Shown in pieces: positions 1-7,904 of a DNA stretch of 64,000 nucleotides. Made by a program: the position numbers and the translations under genes. The first letter of the stretch is position 1. The number at the start of each line of letters is the position of its first letter. This stretch comes from Komagataeibacter xylinus (GTDB lineage Bacteria > Pseudomonadota > Alphaproteobacteria > Acetobacterales > Acetobacteraceae). Below the pieces are notes generated by a model, which made no database searches, had not been told where the DNA came from, and saw only the letters and a list, made by a program, of their open reading frames with translations. The DNA lies in NCBI RefSeq assembly GCF_004302915.1, contig NZ_QQBI01000002.1, positions 169,788 to 233,787 of the forward strand, written 5' to 3'.

Positions 1-1
1 G

Positions 2-118
2 TATCGGGCTCTGGCCCTGTATCGGCGCGCCTGCCTGATCCAGACACTGGCGGGACTGACAGCCACCCTCCTGCTGGCCCGGACGGCACGACAACGGCAG
101 GTGGCACGTCAAACCTGA
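2..118 (+). CDS. C-terminal end of an unidentified protein (cut by window edge)
   Basis: An open frame runs from the window edge to a TGA at 116-118 and gives the last 38 residues of a protein. It contains a hydrophobic Leu/Ala-rich stretch (QTLAGLTATLLLA) followed by a basic tail (RTARQRQVARQT), which would suit the last membrane helix and cytoplasmic tail of an integral membrane protein. The family cannot be told from this piece. It converges on cobQ. A short GC-rich open frame can occur by chance, so support is weak. Confidence 0.3.
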   Translation, partial: YRALALYRRACLIQTLAGLTATLLLARTARQRQVARQT

Positions 119-131
119 AAGCAGAGTTATT

Positions 132-170
132 TGAAATTTTTCAAAAAAAGGCAGCACCCAAACCTTTTAT
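132..170. repeat. Dispersed hairpin repeat, partial copy (3' of cobQ)
   Basis: On the minus strand this reads AAAAGG-TTTGGGTGCTGCC followed by a T run. This is a degenerate copy of the GTTTTTGGGTGCCGCC-TTTTT module seen at about a dozen other gene ends in the window. It starts at the cobQ stop codon, so it could end the leftward cob transcript. Confidence 0.5.
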
Positions 171-1648
171 TATTGTCCTAATCCATTATGCACCGGGCGC
201 GCCATGGCCAGCAGGGCATCGATATCGAGATGCGCCTCCAGATGGTCGGCCAGCGCATCAAGCGCTGCGTCCACCGTCGCATCATGGTCGCGTGCGTGCG
301 AGCCTGCGCCAAGCCGCGCCAGCAATGCCGCCCTTGCCTGGCCATCAGCCAGCAGGCCATGCACGTAAGTGCCCCATATCCGGCCTGATGGGCTGACCGC
401 GCCATCAGGCCGCCCGCCAAGGTCAATGAACGGCCGCGTGGCGTGATCCGGCCCCTCGGTGCTGCCGATATGCATCTCGTAACCATGCAGGGGCACGCCC
501 TCGGGCAGCAATGCGCCGGTCACGTCCTCCAGCCGCTTGTGGCCTTCCAGCACGGTGGCCACGTCCAGCAGGCCCAACCCCGCCACCGTGGCGGGCGGTC
601 CCTCGATGCCTTCGGGGTCGGCAATGCTGTGGCCCAGCATCTGGTAGCCACCGCATATGCCCAGCACATGGCCGCCCCGGCGCACATGGGCGTGGATGTC
701 GATATCCCACCCCTCCGCGCGCAGCATGGCCAGATCGGCAATGGTGGCCTTGGCGCCGGGCAGGATGACCAGGTCACATGCAGGCAGCACCTGCCCGCGT
801 GGCACCATGGTCAGTGACACGCCATCTTCCGCCGCCAGCGGGTCGAGGTCATCAAAATTGGCGATCATGGGCAGGCACGGCACGGCAATGCGCACGCCCG
901 CCCCACGCGGGCCACTGGCGGCGGCCAGATCGGCTGCATCTTCCGCCGGCAGGGCGCGTACGTTGTCGAGGAATGGTACAAGGCCCACGGCCTGCCAGCC
1001 GGTCATGCGGGCAATCGTGCCCATGCCCGCGGCAAACAGCGCGGGGTCGCCGCGCATGCGGTTGACGATAAAGCCCCTTATGCGCCGCGCATCATCGGGC
1101 GCCACCACCACCTTCGTGCCCACGAGGCTCGCGATCACGCCGCCCCGGTCGATATCACCAATCAGCACCACATCGATATCCGCCGCCTGTGCAAAGCCCA
1201 TATTGGCGATGTCATCGGCGCGCAGGTTGACCTCAGAGGCAGAACCCGCCCCTTCCACCAGCACGATATCGGCCTGTTCGGCAAGGGTGTGGAAGCTGCC
1301 CAGCACCTCGGGCATCAGCCCGCGCTTGAAGGACTGGAAATCACGCGCGCGCACCTGCCCGCGCATCTGCCCGCGCACCACAAGCTGCGAGCCGGTCATG
1401 CCCTGCGGCTTGAGCAGCACCGGGTTCATATGCACCGAAAGCGGCACCCCGCACGCCCGTGCCTGCAATGCCTGCGCGCGCCCGATCTCGCCGCCATCAG
1501 CAGTTACGGCGGCGTTGTTGGACATGTTCTGCGGCTTGAACGGGCGCACGCGCAGCCCGCGCCGGGTCAGGGCGCGGCACAGGCCCGCCACCAGCACGGA
1601 CTTGCCAACACTCGAGCCCGTGCCCTGAAACATGAGTGCGCGCGCCAT
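170..1648 (-). CDS. cobQ: Cobyric acid synthase CobQ
   Basis: This enzyme amidates four side chains of adenosylcobyrinic acid a,c-diamide to give adenosylcobyric acid, using glutamine and ATP in the cytoplasm. The 492-residue length is normal for the family. The N-terminal dethiobiotin-synthetase-like domain has its P-loop at GTGSSVGKS (residues 9-17). The C-terminal class I glutamine amidotransferase domain has the nucleophile Cys332 in LGICGGYQ and His430 in WGTYVHG. It is the last gene of a leftward cobU-cobO-cobQ operon, with only 2 bases separating it from cobO. A degenerate hairpin repeat follows the stop codon. Confidence 0.97.
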   Translation of the reverse strand: MARALMFQGTGSSVGKSVLVAGLCRALTRRGLRVRPFKPQNMSNNAAVTADGGEIGRAQALQARACGVPLSVHMNPVLLKPQGMTGSQLVVRGQMRGQVRARDFQSFKRGLMPEVLGSFHTLAEQADIVLVEGAGSASEVNLRADDIANMGFAQAADIDVVLIGDIDRGGVIASLVGTKVVVAPDDARRIRGFIVNRMRGDPALFAAGMGTIARMTGWQAVGLVPFLDNVRALPAEDAADLAAASGPRGAGVRIAVPCLPMIANFDDLDPLAAEDGVSLTMVPRGQVLPACDLVILPGAKATIADLAMLRAEGWDIDIHAHVRRGGHVLGICGGYQMLGHSIADPEGIEGPPATVAGLGLLDVATVLEGHKRLEDVTGALLPEGVPLHGYEMHIGSTEGPDHATRPFIDLGGRPDGAVSPSGRIWGTYVHGLLADGQARAALLARLGAGSHARDHDATVDAALDALADHLEAHLDIDALLAMARPVHNGLGQ

Positions 1649-1650
1649 GC

Positions 1651-2259
1651 TCAGAACTCGATCCCGGCCTGCGCCTTGACGCCCTTCTTGAAGTGATGCG
1701 CCACCTGCGTCATCTCGGTCACGAGGTCGGCAGCCTCGATCATGGCCGGGCGGGCGTTGCGGCCTGTCACCACCACGTGCTGCATGGGGGGGCGGGCGGC
1801 GATATCGGCCAGCACCTCGTCAATAGGCAGGTAGTCGTAGCGCAGGGCGATGTTGAGTTCATCAAGGATCACCATGCTTACATCATTGCGCTTCAGCGCG
1901 GCCTTGGCCTGATCCCATGCGGCACGGCAGTTGGCGATGTCCTTTGCGCGGTCCTGCGTGTTCCAGGTAAAGCCCTCGCCCAGTGCATGCCATTCCACCT
2001 GATCGCCAAAACGCTCCAGCGCCTTGCGCTCGCCAGTGTTCCACGCGCCCTTGATGAACTGGATCACCACGATCCGCCCGCCATGGGCCAGCGTGCGCAG
2101 CGCCATGCCAAAGGCCGCGGTGGACTTGCCCTTGCCCGCCCCCGTATGCACGGCCAGCAGCCCCTTCTCGATGGATTTGCTCTCCACCTCGCGGTCCTGC
2201 ATGGCCTTGCGCTTGGCCATTTTTTCACGGTGGCGGATTTCTTCGGGGGTCAGGGTCAT
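1651..2259 (-). CDS. cobO: Cob(I)yrinic acid a,c-diamide adenosyltransferase CobO
   Basis: CobO transfers the 5'-deoxyadenosyl group from ATP to the cobalt of reduced corrinoids. The 202-residue protein has the P-loop TGAGKGKS at residues 39-46 after a short basic N-terminal helix, and the [14 protein letters not shown] and VILDELN stretches typical of the CobA/CobO/BtuR family. Its ATG overlaps the cobU stop by four bases (ATGA type), and cobQ begins 2 bases after it ends, so the three are very likely translationally coupled. Confidence 0.97.
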   Translation of the reverse strand: MTLTPEEIRHREKMAKRKAMQDREVESKSIEKGLLAVHTGAGKGKSTAAFGMALRTLAHGGRIVVIQFIKGAWNTGERKALERFGDQVEWHALGEGFTWNTQDRAKDIANCRAAWDQAKAALKRNDVSMVILDELNIALRYDYLPIDEVLADIAARPPMQHVVVTGRNARPAMIEAADLVTEMTQVAHHFKKGVKAQAGIEF

Positions 2260-2795
2260 TTCATCTCCATTGGCAGGCCTGCCACCACAAAGACAACACG
2301 AGCGGCCTCACGCGCAATAGCCTGATGCATAAGCCCCGCCTCATCACGGAAGCGCCGCGCCAGCGCATTGTCGGGCACGATGCCCTGCCCCACCTCGTTC
2401 GAGACCAGTACCGTAGGCCCCGCGCGGCGCTCAAGGGCTGACAGCAGGGCGCGGGTTGCTGCCCTGATATCGTGCCCGCCCAGCATGAGGTTGGTCAGCC
2501 ACAGGGTCAGGCAATCAACCAGCACGGGGCTTGCGCCCGCCCCGTCGAGCGCGCGGGGCAGGTCGAGCGGCTCCTCTATCGTGCGCCAGTTTTCTCCCCG
2601 GCGGGCGCGGTGGCGGGTGATGCGGGCATCCATTTCGCCATCATGGGGCTGGCAGGTGGCAAGATAGGTCCATGGGGCAGGCCAGGCGGTGAACAGCCCC
2701 TCGGCAAACGCACTCTTGCCCGAGCGCGCGCCGCCGAGCACGAAAATGCAGCCCTGCAGGCCTGCTGGCATGGTCCGGGCGCCATTGGCGGTCAT
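2256..2795 (-). CDS. cobU: Bifunctional adenosylcobinamide kinase / guanylyltransferase CobU (CobP)
   Basis: CobU phosphorylates adenosylcobinamide and then attaches GMP to make adenosylcobinamide-GDP, the acceptor for the lower ligand. I place the start at the ATG ending at 2795 because GGGGGAG lies about 5 bases before it. A longer frame reaches back to 2942, but that part overlaps cobT and has no family similarity. The 179-residue product fits the family. The P-loop is GGARSGKS (residues 21-28), followed by RITRHRARRGENWRTIEEP, which holds the histidine region used for guanylylation. It is the first gene of the cobU-cobO-cobQ operon and is divergent from cobT across about 50 bases. Confidence 0.95.
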   Translation of the reverse strand: MTANGARTMPAGLQGCIFVLGGARSGKSAFAEGLFTAWPAPWTYLATCQPHDGEMDARITRHRARRGENWRTIEEPLDLPRALDGAGASPVLVDCLTLWLTNLMLGGHDIRAATRALLSALERRAGPTVLVSNEVGQGIVPDNALARRFRDEAGLMHQAIAREAARVVFVVAGLPMEMK

Positions 2796-2847
2796 TTTAT
2801 TCTCCCCCATCTTGCATCGGCGCGCATAAGACCACACAACGCTGCCC
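2796..2847. promoter_or_regulatory. Divergent promoter region between cobU and cobT
   Basis: Only 52 bases separate the two divergent start codons, so both promoters must lie here or inside the coding ends. The cobU Shine-Dalgarno GGGGGAG is visible. I see no cobalamin riboswitch (no GCCACTG B12 box) in this space. Confidence 0.4.
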
Positions 2848-3873
2848 ATGCCATCCCGTCTTTCCATACCGCAGGACATGGCCGCGCTGCGCGCGCTGTG
2901 CCGCGACCTCCCCACGGCCGACATGGCCGCCAGTGCCGTCATTGCCGCTCATGACAGCCAGCTGACCAAGCCGCCGGGCAGCCTTGGGCGGCTGGAAGAA
3001 CTGGCCCTGTGGGCCGGGCAGTGGCAACGCACCGACCGACCGCGGGCTGAGCGGGTGGATATCATTGTCTTTGCTGGCAATCATGGCGTGACCGCGCAGG
3101 GTGTCACGCCGTGGCCCAGCGATGTCACGCGCCAGATGGTCGAGAATTTTCGCACCGGTGGGGCGGCCATCAACCAGATCGCCCGCGTGGCGGGCGCCCG
3201 GCTGCGCGTGGTCGAGGTTGAAAGCCTGCGCCCCACGGCCGATTTCACGCACGCCCCCGCCATGGATGAAGCCACCTTCCTGCGCGCCATTGCCACCGGC
3301 ATGCGCGCGGTCCAGCCCGGCACCGACCTGCTGTGCGTGGGCGAGATGGGCATTGGCAACACCACCCCTGCCGCCGCCATGTGCGCCGCCCTGTTTGGCG
3401 GCGGGGGCGCGCGCTGGGCCGGGCGCGGCACCGGGCTTGACGCGGCTGGCGTGCGCCACAAGGCGGCGGTGATCGACCGCGCCCTGGTCCATCACGCCGG
3501 TATGGGCGACCCGCTCGAAATCCTGCGCCATGTGGGCGGGCACGAACTCGCGGCCATATTCGGGGCGGTGCTGGCCGCGCGGTACAGGAATATTCCCGTG
3601 CTGGTTGATGGCTTCATCTGCACGGCCGCCGTGGCCCCGCTGGGCGTTATGGCACCCGATGGGCTGGCCCATACGCGGCTGGCCCACTGCTCGGCCGAAG
3701 GAGGGCACGCCCACCTTGCGGCAGAGCTGGGGCTGACCCCGCTGCTGGATCTGGGGCTGCGGCTGGGCGAAGGCTCGGGCGCGGGGCTTGCCGTGGGGCT
3801 GGTGCGCGCGGCGGTGGCGTGCCTGTGCGGCATGGCCACGTTTGCGCAGGCACAGGTCAGCGGGCGGGAATGA
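2848..3873 (+). CDS. cobT: Nicotinate-nucleotide--dimethylbenzimidazole phosphoribosyltransferase CobT
   Basis: CobT makes alpha-ribazole phosphate from nicotinate mononucleotide and the lower-ligand base. The 341-residue length is typical. Seen motifs are TKPPGSLGRLEELA (residues 40-53), FAGNHGVTAQGV, the GEMGIGNTTPAAA loop around 165-178, and GEGSGAG with the expected catalytic Glu308. The stop codon overlaps the start of cobS (ATGA), so the two are coupled. No bluB homologue is seen in the window, so the source of the base is not explained here. Confidence 0.97.
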   Translation: MPSRLSIPQDMAALRALCRDLPTADMAASAVIAAHDSQLTKPPGSLGRLEELALWAGQWQRTDRPRAERVDIIVFAGNHGVTAQGVTPWPSDVTRQMVENFRTGGAAINQIARVAGARLRVVEVESLRPTADFTHAPAMDEATFLRAIATGMRAVQPGTDLLCVGEMGIGNTTPAAAMCAALFGGGGARWAGRGTGLDAAGVRHKAAVIDRALVHHAGMGDPLEILRHVGGHELAAIFGAVLAARYRNIPVLVDGFICTAAVAPLGVMAPDGLAHTRLAHCSAEGGHAHLAAELGLTPLLDLGLRLGEGSGAGLAVGLVRAAVACLCGMATFAQAQVSGRE

Positions 3874-4622
3874 GCATCGCGGCCCGACTGCGCGCCGATC
3901 TTGTGTGCGGGCTGGGGCTGCTGACCCGCCTGCCCACGGGCTGGCTGGCACGCGACGGACTGCCCTACAGCATGACGCGCTCGATATGGTGCTGGCCCCT
4001 GATCGGGGCTGCCATCAACGCACTTGTGGCCCTTGCCTACGGGGTGGGCCTGCGGCTTGGCCTCGCCCCCCTGCCTGCGGCGGGCTGGTGCGTGGGCGGG
4101 CTGCTGCTGCTATGCGGCGGGCTGCATGAAGATGGCCTGGCCGACATGGCCGATGGCTGCGGCGGCGGCCGCGACCGGGCGCGCAAGCTCGAGATCATGC
4201 GTGACAGCCGCGTGGGCAGTTATGGCGTGATGGCGCTGGTCGTGGCCCTGCTGGTGCGCATCACGGCCCTTGCCGCCATGCCGGGACCGGTGGCGCTCAT
4301 GGCCCTGCCGGTGGCGGGCGCGCTGGCCCGCGCCGCCATGGCGGGCGTGCTGTGGCGGCTGCCACCCGCGCGGCGCGATGGGCTGGCCAGCACCATGGAC
4401 CACCTGCCGCGCGCGGCGCTTGTGGCCTGCCTGGGCCTTGCAGGCGCGCTGGCCGCACTGCTGCTGCCCGGCTGGCGCGCGCTGGCCGCCTGCGGGGTGG
4501 CCATGCTGGCCAGCGTGGTCATGTGCCGCCTTGCATGCTGGCAACTTGGCGGACAGACCGGTGACGTTCTTGGTGCAACGGCAGTCGTGACGGAATGCGC
4601 AGTTCTGACGGCCCTGTGCTGA
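3870..4622 (+). CDS. cobS: Adenosylcobinamide-GDP ribazoletransferase CobS
   Basis: CobS is the integral membrane enzyme that joins adenosylcobinamide-GDP and alpha-ribazole (phosphate). The chosen ATG at 3870 overlaps the cobT stop. An upstream in-frame ATG at 3819 lies inside cobT and is less likely. The 250-residue protein has LTRLPTG near the N terminus, the metal-binding GGLHEDGLADMADG segment, GSYGVMALV and several hydrophobic helices. Its last 104 bases overlap the 3' end of cobC on the other strand. Confidence 0.95.
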   Translation: MSIAARLRADLVCGLGLLTRLPTGWLARDGLPYSMTRSIWCWPLIGAAINALVALAYGVGLRLGLAPLPAAGWCVGGLLLLCGGLHEDGLADMADGCGGGRDRARKLEIMRDSRVGSYGVMALVVALLVRITALAAMPGPVALMALPVAGALARAAMAGVLWRLPPARRDGLASTMDHLPRAALVACLGLAGALAALLLPGWRALAACGVAMLASVVMCRLACWQLGGQTGDVLGATAVVTECAVLTALC

Positions 4623-5175
4623 ACGGGGCGCCCCCCTGCTCGATCACCCGCACCGACCCCATGGGCGGCGAGGGCGCCAGCAGGTTGCCCGCACTGCCCT
4701 GAACCATGCCGTGCATGAGGCGCAGCGGGCCGCCATGGGTAATGATGGCGCAGGACTGGCCGCGCTGGTGCATCTCGGTCCAGAAATGGCGCACGCGGGC
4801 CCGCAGCGCGGTGCCGCTCTCGCCGCCGGGCGGGGCAAACCCGCTCACATCCGCCGCCCATGCATCGAGTGCCGCGCGCGAGATTCGGCTCCAGGGACGG
4901 CCCTCCCACTCCCCGAAGCTGATCTCACGCAGACGTGAATCCACCCTTAAGTCCAGATTCATGAATTGCGCCACCCGCTCCGCCACCATGCGGCACCGCC
5001 GCGCGGGCGACGAGAACAGAATCCGGCACCCCACACCCTGCATGACGGTACGCAGGCCATCGGCCATGCGCTCCCAGCCCTCGGCCAGGGCAACGTCGTG
5101 TTGGCCGTAACACACGCCTTCCGCGCCGATTACGGCGGGATGGCGCGCCAGCACTACTGCAAAACGGTCAGTCAT
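4519..5175 (-). CDS. cobC: Histidine phosphatase CobC-like (alpha-ribazole phosphatase)
   Basis: This belongs to the phosphoglycerate-mutase-like histidine phosphatases. Next to cobT/cobS, the expected job is removing the 5' phosphate of alpha-ribazole phosphate or adenosylcobalamin phosphate. The start at 5175 has AGGAG three bases upstream. A much longer frame reaches 5766 but covers the divergent neighbour. The 218-residue protein has LARHP (the catalytic His12 motif, usually RHG), SSPARRC, REISFGEWEGRPW and IITHGGPLRL. The final 35 or so residues extend past the usual domain and are encoded opposite the cobS 3' end. Confidence 0.85.
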   Translation of the reverse strand: MTDRFAVVLARHPAVIGAEGVCYGQHDVALAEGWERMADGLRTVMQGVGCRILFSSPARRCRMVAERVAQFMNLDLRVDSRLREISFGEWEGRPWSRISRAALDAWAADVSGFAPPGGESGTALRARVRHFWTEMHQRGQSCAIITHGGPLRLMHGMVQGSAGNLLAPSPPMGSVRVIEQGGAPFSTGPSELRIPSRLPLHQERHRSVRQVASMQGGT

Positions 5176-5452
5176 CCGCTCCTGCTTTCCAACATGTCGC
5201 GCTGAGCATCCGCGAAGTTCGTGAACATCGCCATAAGAGCGGCAAGGGGGCAGATACCCGATAAGCACATGCCACTTTTTTGTCCCACCCTGTTCGGCAG
5301 GATGAAGATTCAAACATACAGGACTAAATAAAGCCTGTTTACAAGAACAACCGTATTCTGCATATCGGCATCTGCACGTTAAAACATCTTGATTTGCTGA
5401 TACCCAGGGTCTGCGCCAGTCATTACACCAGACCGGAAGGATAAAGAGCATC

Positions 5453-6622
5453 ATGCGCATATGGGCGAGTGCCTGCCTGCTCCTGTGGCTGCCTGCCAGC
5501 GCCAGCGCCGCGGGCCTGTTCAGCGCGACCCATCCCACCCTTGCCTGTGGGGATGATGCCGCCCTGCGTACCCTGTCCGATGCCACCGAGGTTGCCCGGC
5601 ACCCCCCCGCCTGGCGCAGGACGCTGATCAGGCAGGGCGACTGCCATGCCGTGACCCCTGATATCAAGTGGGAAAAGATCGCCAACCGCAACGGGCTGCC
5701 GCTCATGCGCCGCGTGCCGCCGGTGCCGGGGCTGGCGCCGCAGTATTTCATGACCGGTGACATCACGCCCGTTGGTGCGCCCGCCCCTCCGCCGGTTCAT
5801 GTCGCGCCGCCGGTTATCGTGCAGAACCGGGAAACGCCGCTGCCCACCGACCTGTTTTTCATGACGCGCGGCTTCCAGAAGCTCGGCTCGCTCATCCTGA
5901 CGCTGATGCTCATTACCGGCGCCGGGTGGATCATGATGCGGGTGCTGCGCACGGTCTGGATCATGGCGCGGCGGCGCAAGGCCATCAACACCTGCCTAAA
6001 ACTGGCCGAGCGCCATCGCCCCATGCTCGCGCGCTGGTACCAGCAGGCCGATGATGACAACGCCGCCACCCTGACCCACAGCCGCATGCCATGGAGCACG
6101 CATGTGGAACGCTTCACGCGCACCACGCTCCTGCCCGCGCTCGCGCGTGACGGCCAGAGCGCGCTCTGGCCTGCCATCAACAAGACGGTGTGCGCGCATC
6201 TTACCACGCTTGCGGCCAATACCGCCCGCACGCCCTCCGCTACCGTGCTGACGTCTGGCATTTACCACCCGGACATGAACCAGGCGGAATATGCGGCCTT
6301 CTGCTCGCAATGGATTGAGAAAGCGGGATGGGAAATCCGCCCCCCGGTGGCCACCGGCCTGGGCTCGGTCATCCATTGCAACCGCAACGGGCTGAAAATG
6401 CTGGTGCATTGCTGGATCGACCGCAAGCCCGTGCATGATGATGTGATCTGGCAGGGCATAAAGGAAAAGACCGAAAGCCGCGCCGATATTGGCGCCATCG
6501 TCTCCAACGCGCCCTACACGCAGGAAGCCCTGCTGCTGGGCAAGAAGCACCGTGTCTTCCTGCTGCACCATGAAGATGTCTATAAATTCGTCTCGGGCAT
6601 TGAAGTGCCCGATGTGGCCTGA
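5453..6622 (+). CDS. Membrane-anchored protein with degenerate Mrr-like (restriction endonuclease fold) domain
   Basis: I do not recognise a named family for the whole 389-residue protein. It begins with a signal-like hydrophobic segment (residues 1-20, ending ASASAAG). A roughly 110-residue region follows with a Pro-rich patch near 105-120 (VGAPAPPPVHVAPP). A clear transmembrane helix lies at about 144-172, then basic residues, then a soluble C-terminal domain. Residues 278-380 resemble the Mrr catalytic domain: QAEYAAFCSQWIEKAGWEI, then strands GSVIHC and LMLVHCW-like, then ADIGAIVSNAPYTQEA and HRVFLLHHEDV. The expected catalytic Asp (GD) is Ser305 and the QxK Lys position is Trp321, so nuclease activity is doubtful. 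GGAAGGA lies before the ATG. Confidence 0.7.
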   Translation: MRIWASACLLLWLPASASAAGLFSATHPTLACGDDAALRTLSDATEVARHPPAWRRTLIRQGDCHAVTPDIKWEKIANRNGLPLMRRVPPVPGLAPQYFMTGDITPVGAPAPPPVHVAPPVIVQNRETPLPTDLFFMTRGFQKLGSLILTLMLITGAGWIMMRVLRTVWIMARRRKAINTCLKLAERHRPMLARWYQQADDDNAATLTHSRMPWSTHVERFTRTTLLPALARDGQSALWPAINKTVCAHLTTLAANTARTPSATVLTSGIYHPDMNQAEYAAFCSQWIEKAGWEIRPPVATGLGSVIHCNRNGLKMLVHCWIDRKPVHDDVIWQGIKEKTESRADIGAIVSNAPYTQEALLLGKKHRVFLLHHEDVYKFVSGIEVPDVA

Positions 6623-6634
6623 ACGCCCTGCGGC

Positions 6635-7531
6635 CTAATCGCGCGCCTGGCGGGCCGCAAGCGCATTGAAGCACAGCGCCACGCCATCCGCCTGGGCGGG
6701 GTTGGCATCGAAAAAGATCGTATCATCCGCCCGCTTCTGCCCGGTAATGCGGGCGGCGCAATAATCGAACACGGCCCTGCTGTCATGCCCGCGCGCGCAG
6801 TTGAGCAGGCCGGCAAAGCTGACATAACCCGCATGTTCGCGCCGCCCCGTAACATAGGCCGCGCACTGCCTGAGCACGGGCGGCGCGATCTGGCGCGCCA
6901 TGATGGCGGCATAGGCTGATTCCTCGCGCGCTGTGCAGGTGGCCTGCGTGTCATGCGCGTGATGGCGGGCGCAGTACTGCGCCACCGCCCCATGCAGGTA
7001 GCCGCTCTCGGCCGGGCTATGCGCCCAGACCGTATCGGTGGCGCGGGTGTAATGAAAGACGGCAGCGCTGCGCCCTGCGCCAATCGCACGGAACGGCACC
7101 ACGCGCGAGCTGCAGTACAGCGTCATGTCATAATGCGCTTCGTCATCGTCATGGGTGACAAAATCAAGGTAAAGCGGGTTGAGGGGGGCTGCGCACAGCA
7201 GGTTCCCCGTCGGTGTGACCGGATTCTGCCCATATTCCACCCGGTAGAGCAGATGCCCCGCCCGGCCGCTGGGATCAAGCGTGACGTCAAGCCGCTCGCC
7301 ATTGCTCAAATCAATGCTGTTTTCAGACAGGCGCAGCTCGCCCATCTGCGTGGTGGTGGCCGCATCATCGGGGCGCAGCACAAAATACTGCGGCGCATCC
7401 TGTGCAAGTTCGCCACCGTCAAAACGCTGGTTGTCGGCATGGGCCGCGACCGGGGCGATGAGAATGCCGAGCAGGCCAGCAATCACGGCGGCGGCGCGGA
7501 CTCTCACGGGGCCAGATTCCGGTTCAGACAT
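6635..7531 (-). CDS. Secreted protein of unknown function
   Basis: This is a 298-residue protein if it starts at 7531 (MSEPES). An alternative in-frame ATG at 7552 adds seven residues. A signal peptide is clear: basic residues, then AAAVIAGLLGILIAPVAAHA, with cleavage likely after AHA. The mature part has no family I recognise. It has scattered cysteines (LLCAAP, LYCSSR, QYCARH, LNCARG, DYCAAR, ALCFNA), enough for several disulphides in the periplasm, and its C-terminal half is rich in short Ala/Arg helices resembling repeats of about 35 residues. It converges on the Mrr-like gene with 12 bases between stops. Confidence 0.7.
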   Translation of the reverse strand: MSEPESGPVRVRAAAVIAGLLGILIAPVAAHADNQRFDGGELAQDAPQYFVLRPDDAATTTQMGELRLSENSIDLSNGERLDVTLDPSGRAGHLLYRVEYGQNPVTPTGNLLCAAPLNPLYLDFVTHDDDEAHYDMTLYCSSRVVPFRAIGAGRSAAVFHYTRATDTVWAHSPAESGYLHGAVAQYCARHHAHDTQATCTAREESAYAAIMARQIAPPVLRQCAAYVTGRREHAGYVSFAGLLNCARGHDSRAVFDYCAARITGQKRADDTIFFDANPAQADGVALCFNALAARQARD

Positions 7532-7904
7532 GGTGCAGCGGCTCTCTTTCATGATTAAATATAATGCATTTTCTGCCAAAGCTTTAAAAATAATGTTCAT
7601 TTTTTAATCATAACGCTTTTATCAAGGCATCTTTGCTTGTCAGCAGTTAACGCGTCTGACAATGTTCGCGACAGAACAACTATTTGATGCTGCATGATAT
7701 TTCTTTCTGTTTCCTCTCCACCGCACAGGATCCGCCCCCTAGAGGCCGGATCTGTACGGACCAGGCCAAACCATTTTTATCATACAGCAAAACTGCATAT
7801 TTTTTGTACATGGTTTAGGCCTGCCCCGAACAATGCCACGCCAGACAACCGGCTGGCCCCTCCTTCACCCTCCCATCTGCGATGACCACGGCGGAGACGA
7901 CAGC
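7532..7904. promoter_or_regulatory. Divergent intergenic region with two inverted repeats upstream of ansP
   Basis: No gene is seen in these 373 bases. GATCCG (7729-7734) and CGGATC (7747-7752) form one small hairpin. A larger inverted repeat pairs AGGCCAAACCAT (7763-7774) with ATGGTTTAGGCCT (7810-7822) around a 35-base AT-rich loop. These lie 80-180 bases before ansP and may be an operator pair or a structured leader. Confidence 0.45.

Noticed and set aside
657..1628. Long plus-strand frame of 323 residues opposite cobQ
   Set aside because: It is the antisense shadow of a clear cobQ gene in GC-rich DNA and shows low-complexity Arg/Ser/Pro text with no family pattern.
2797..3951. 384-residue minus-strand frame opposite cobT
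   Set aside because: cobT on the plus strand has all its family motifs; this frame has none and would overlap cobU.
5205..5452. Possible cobalamin riboswitch near the cob genes
   Set aside because: GCCAC occurs once (near 5267) but the surrounding conserved B12-box and core sequences are missing.
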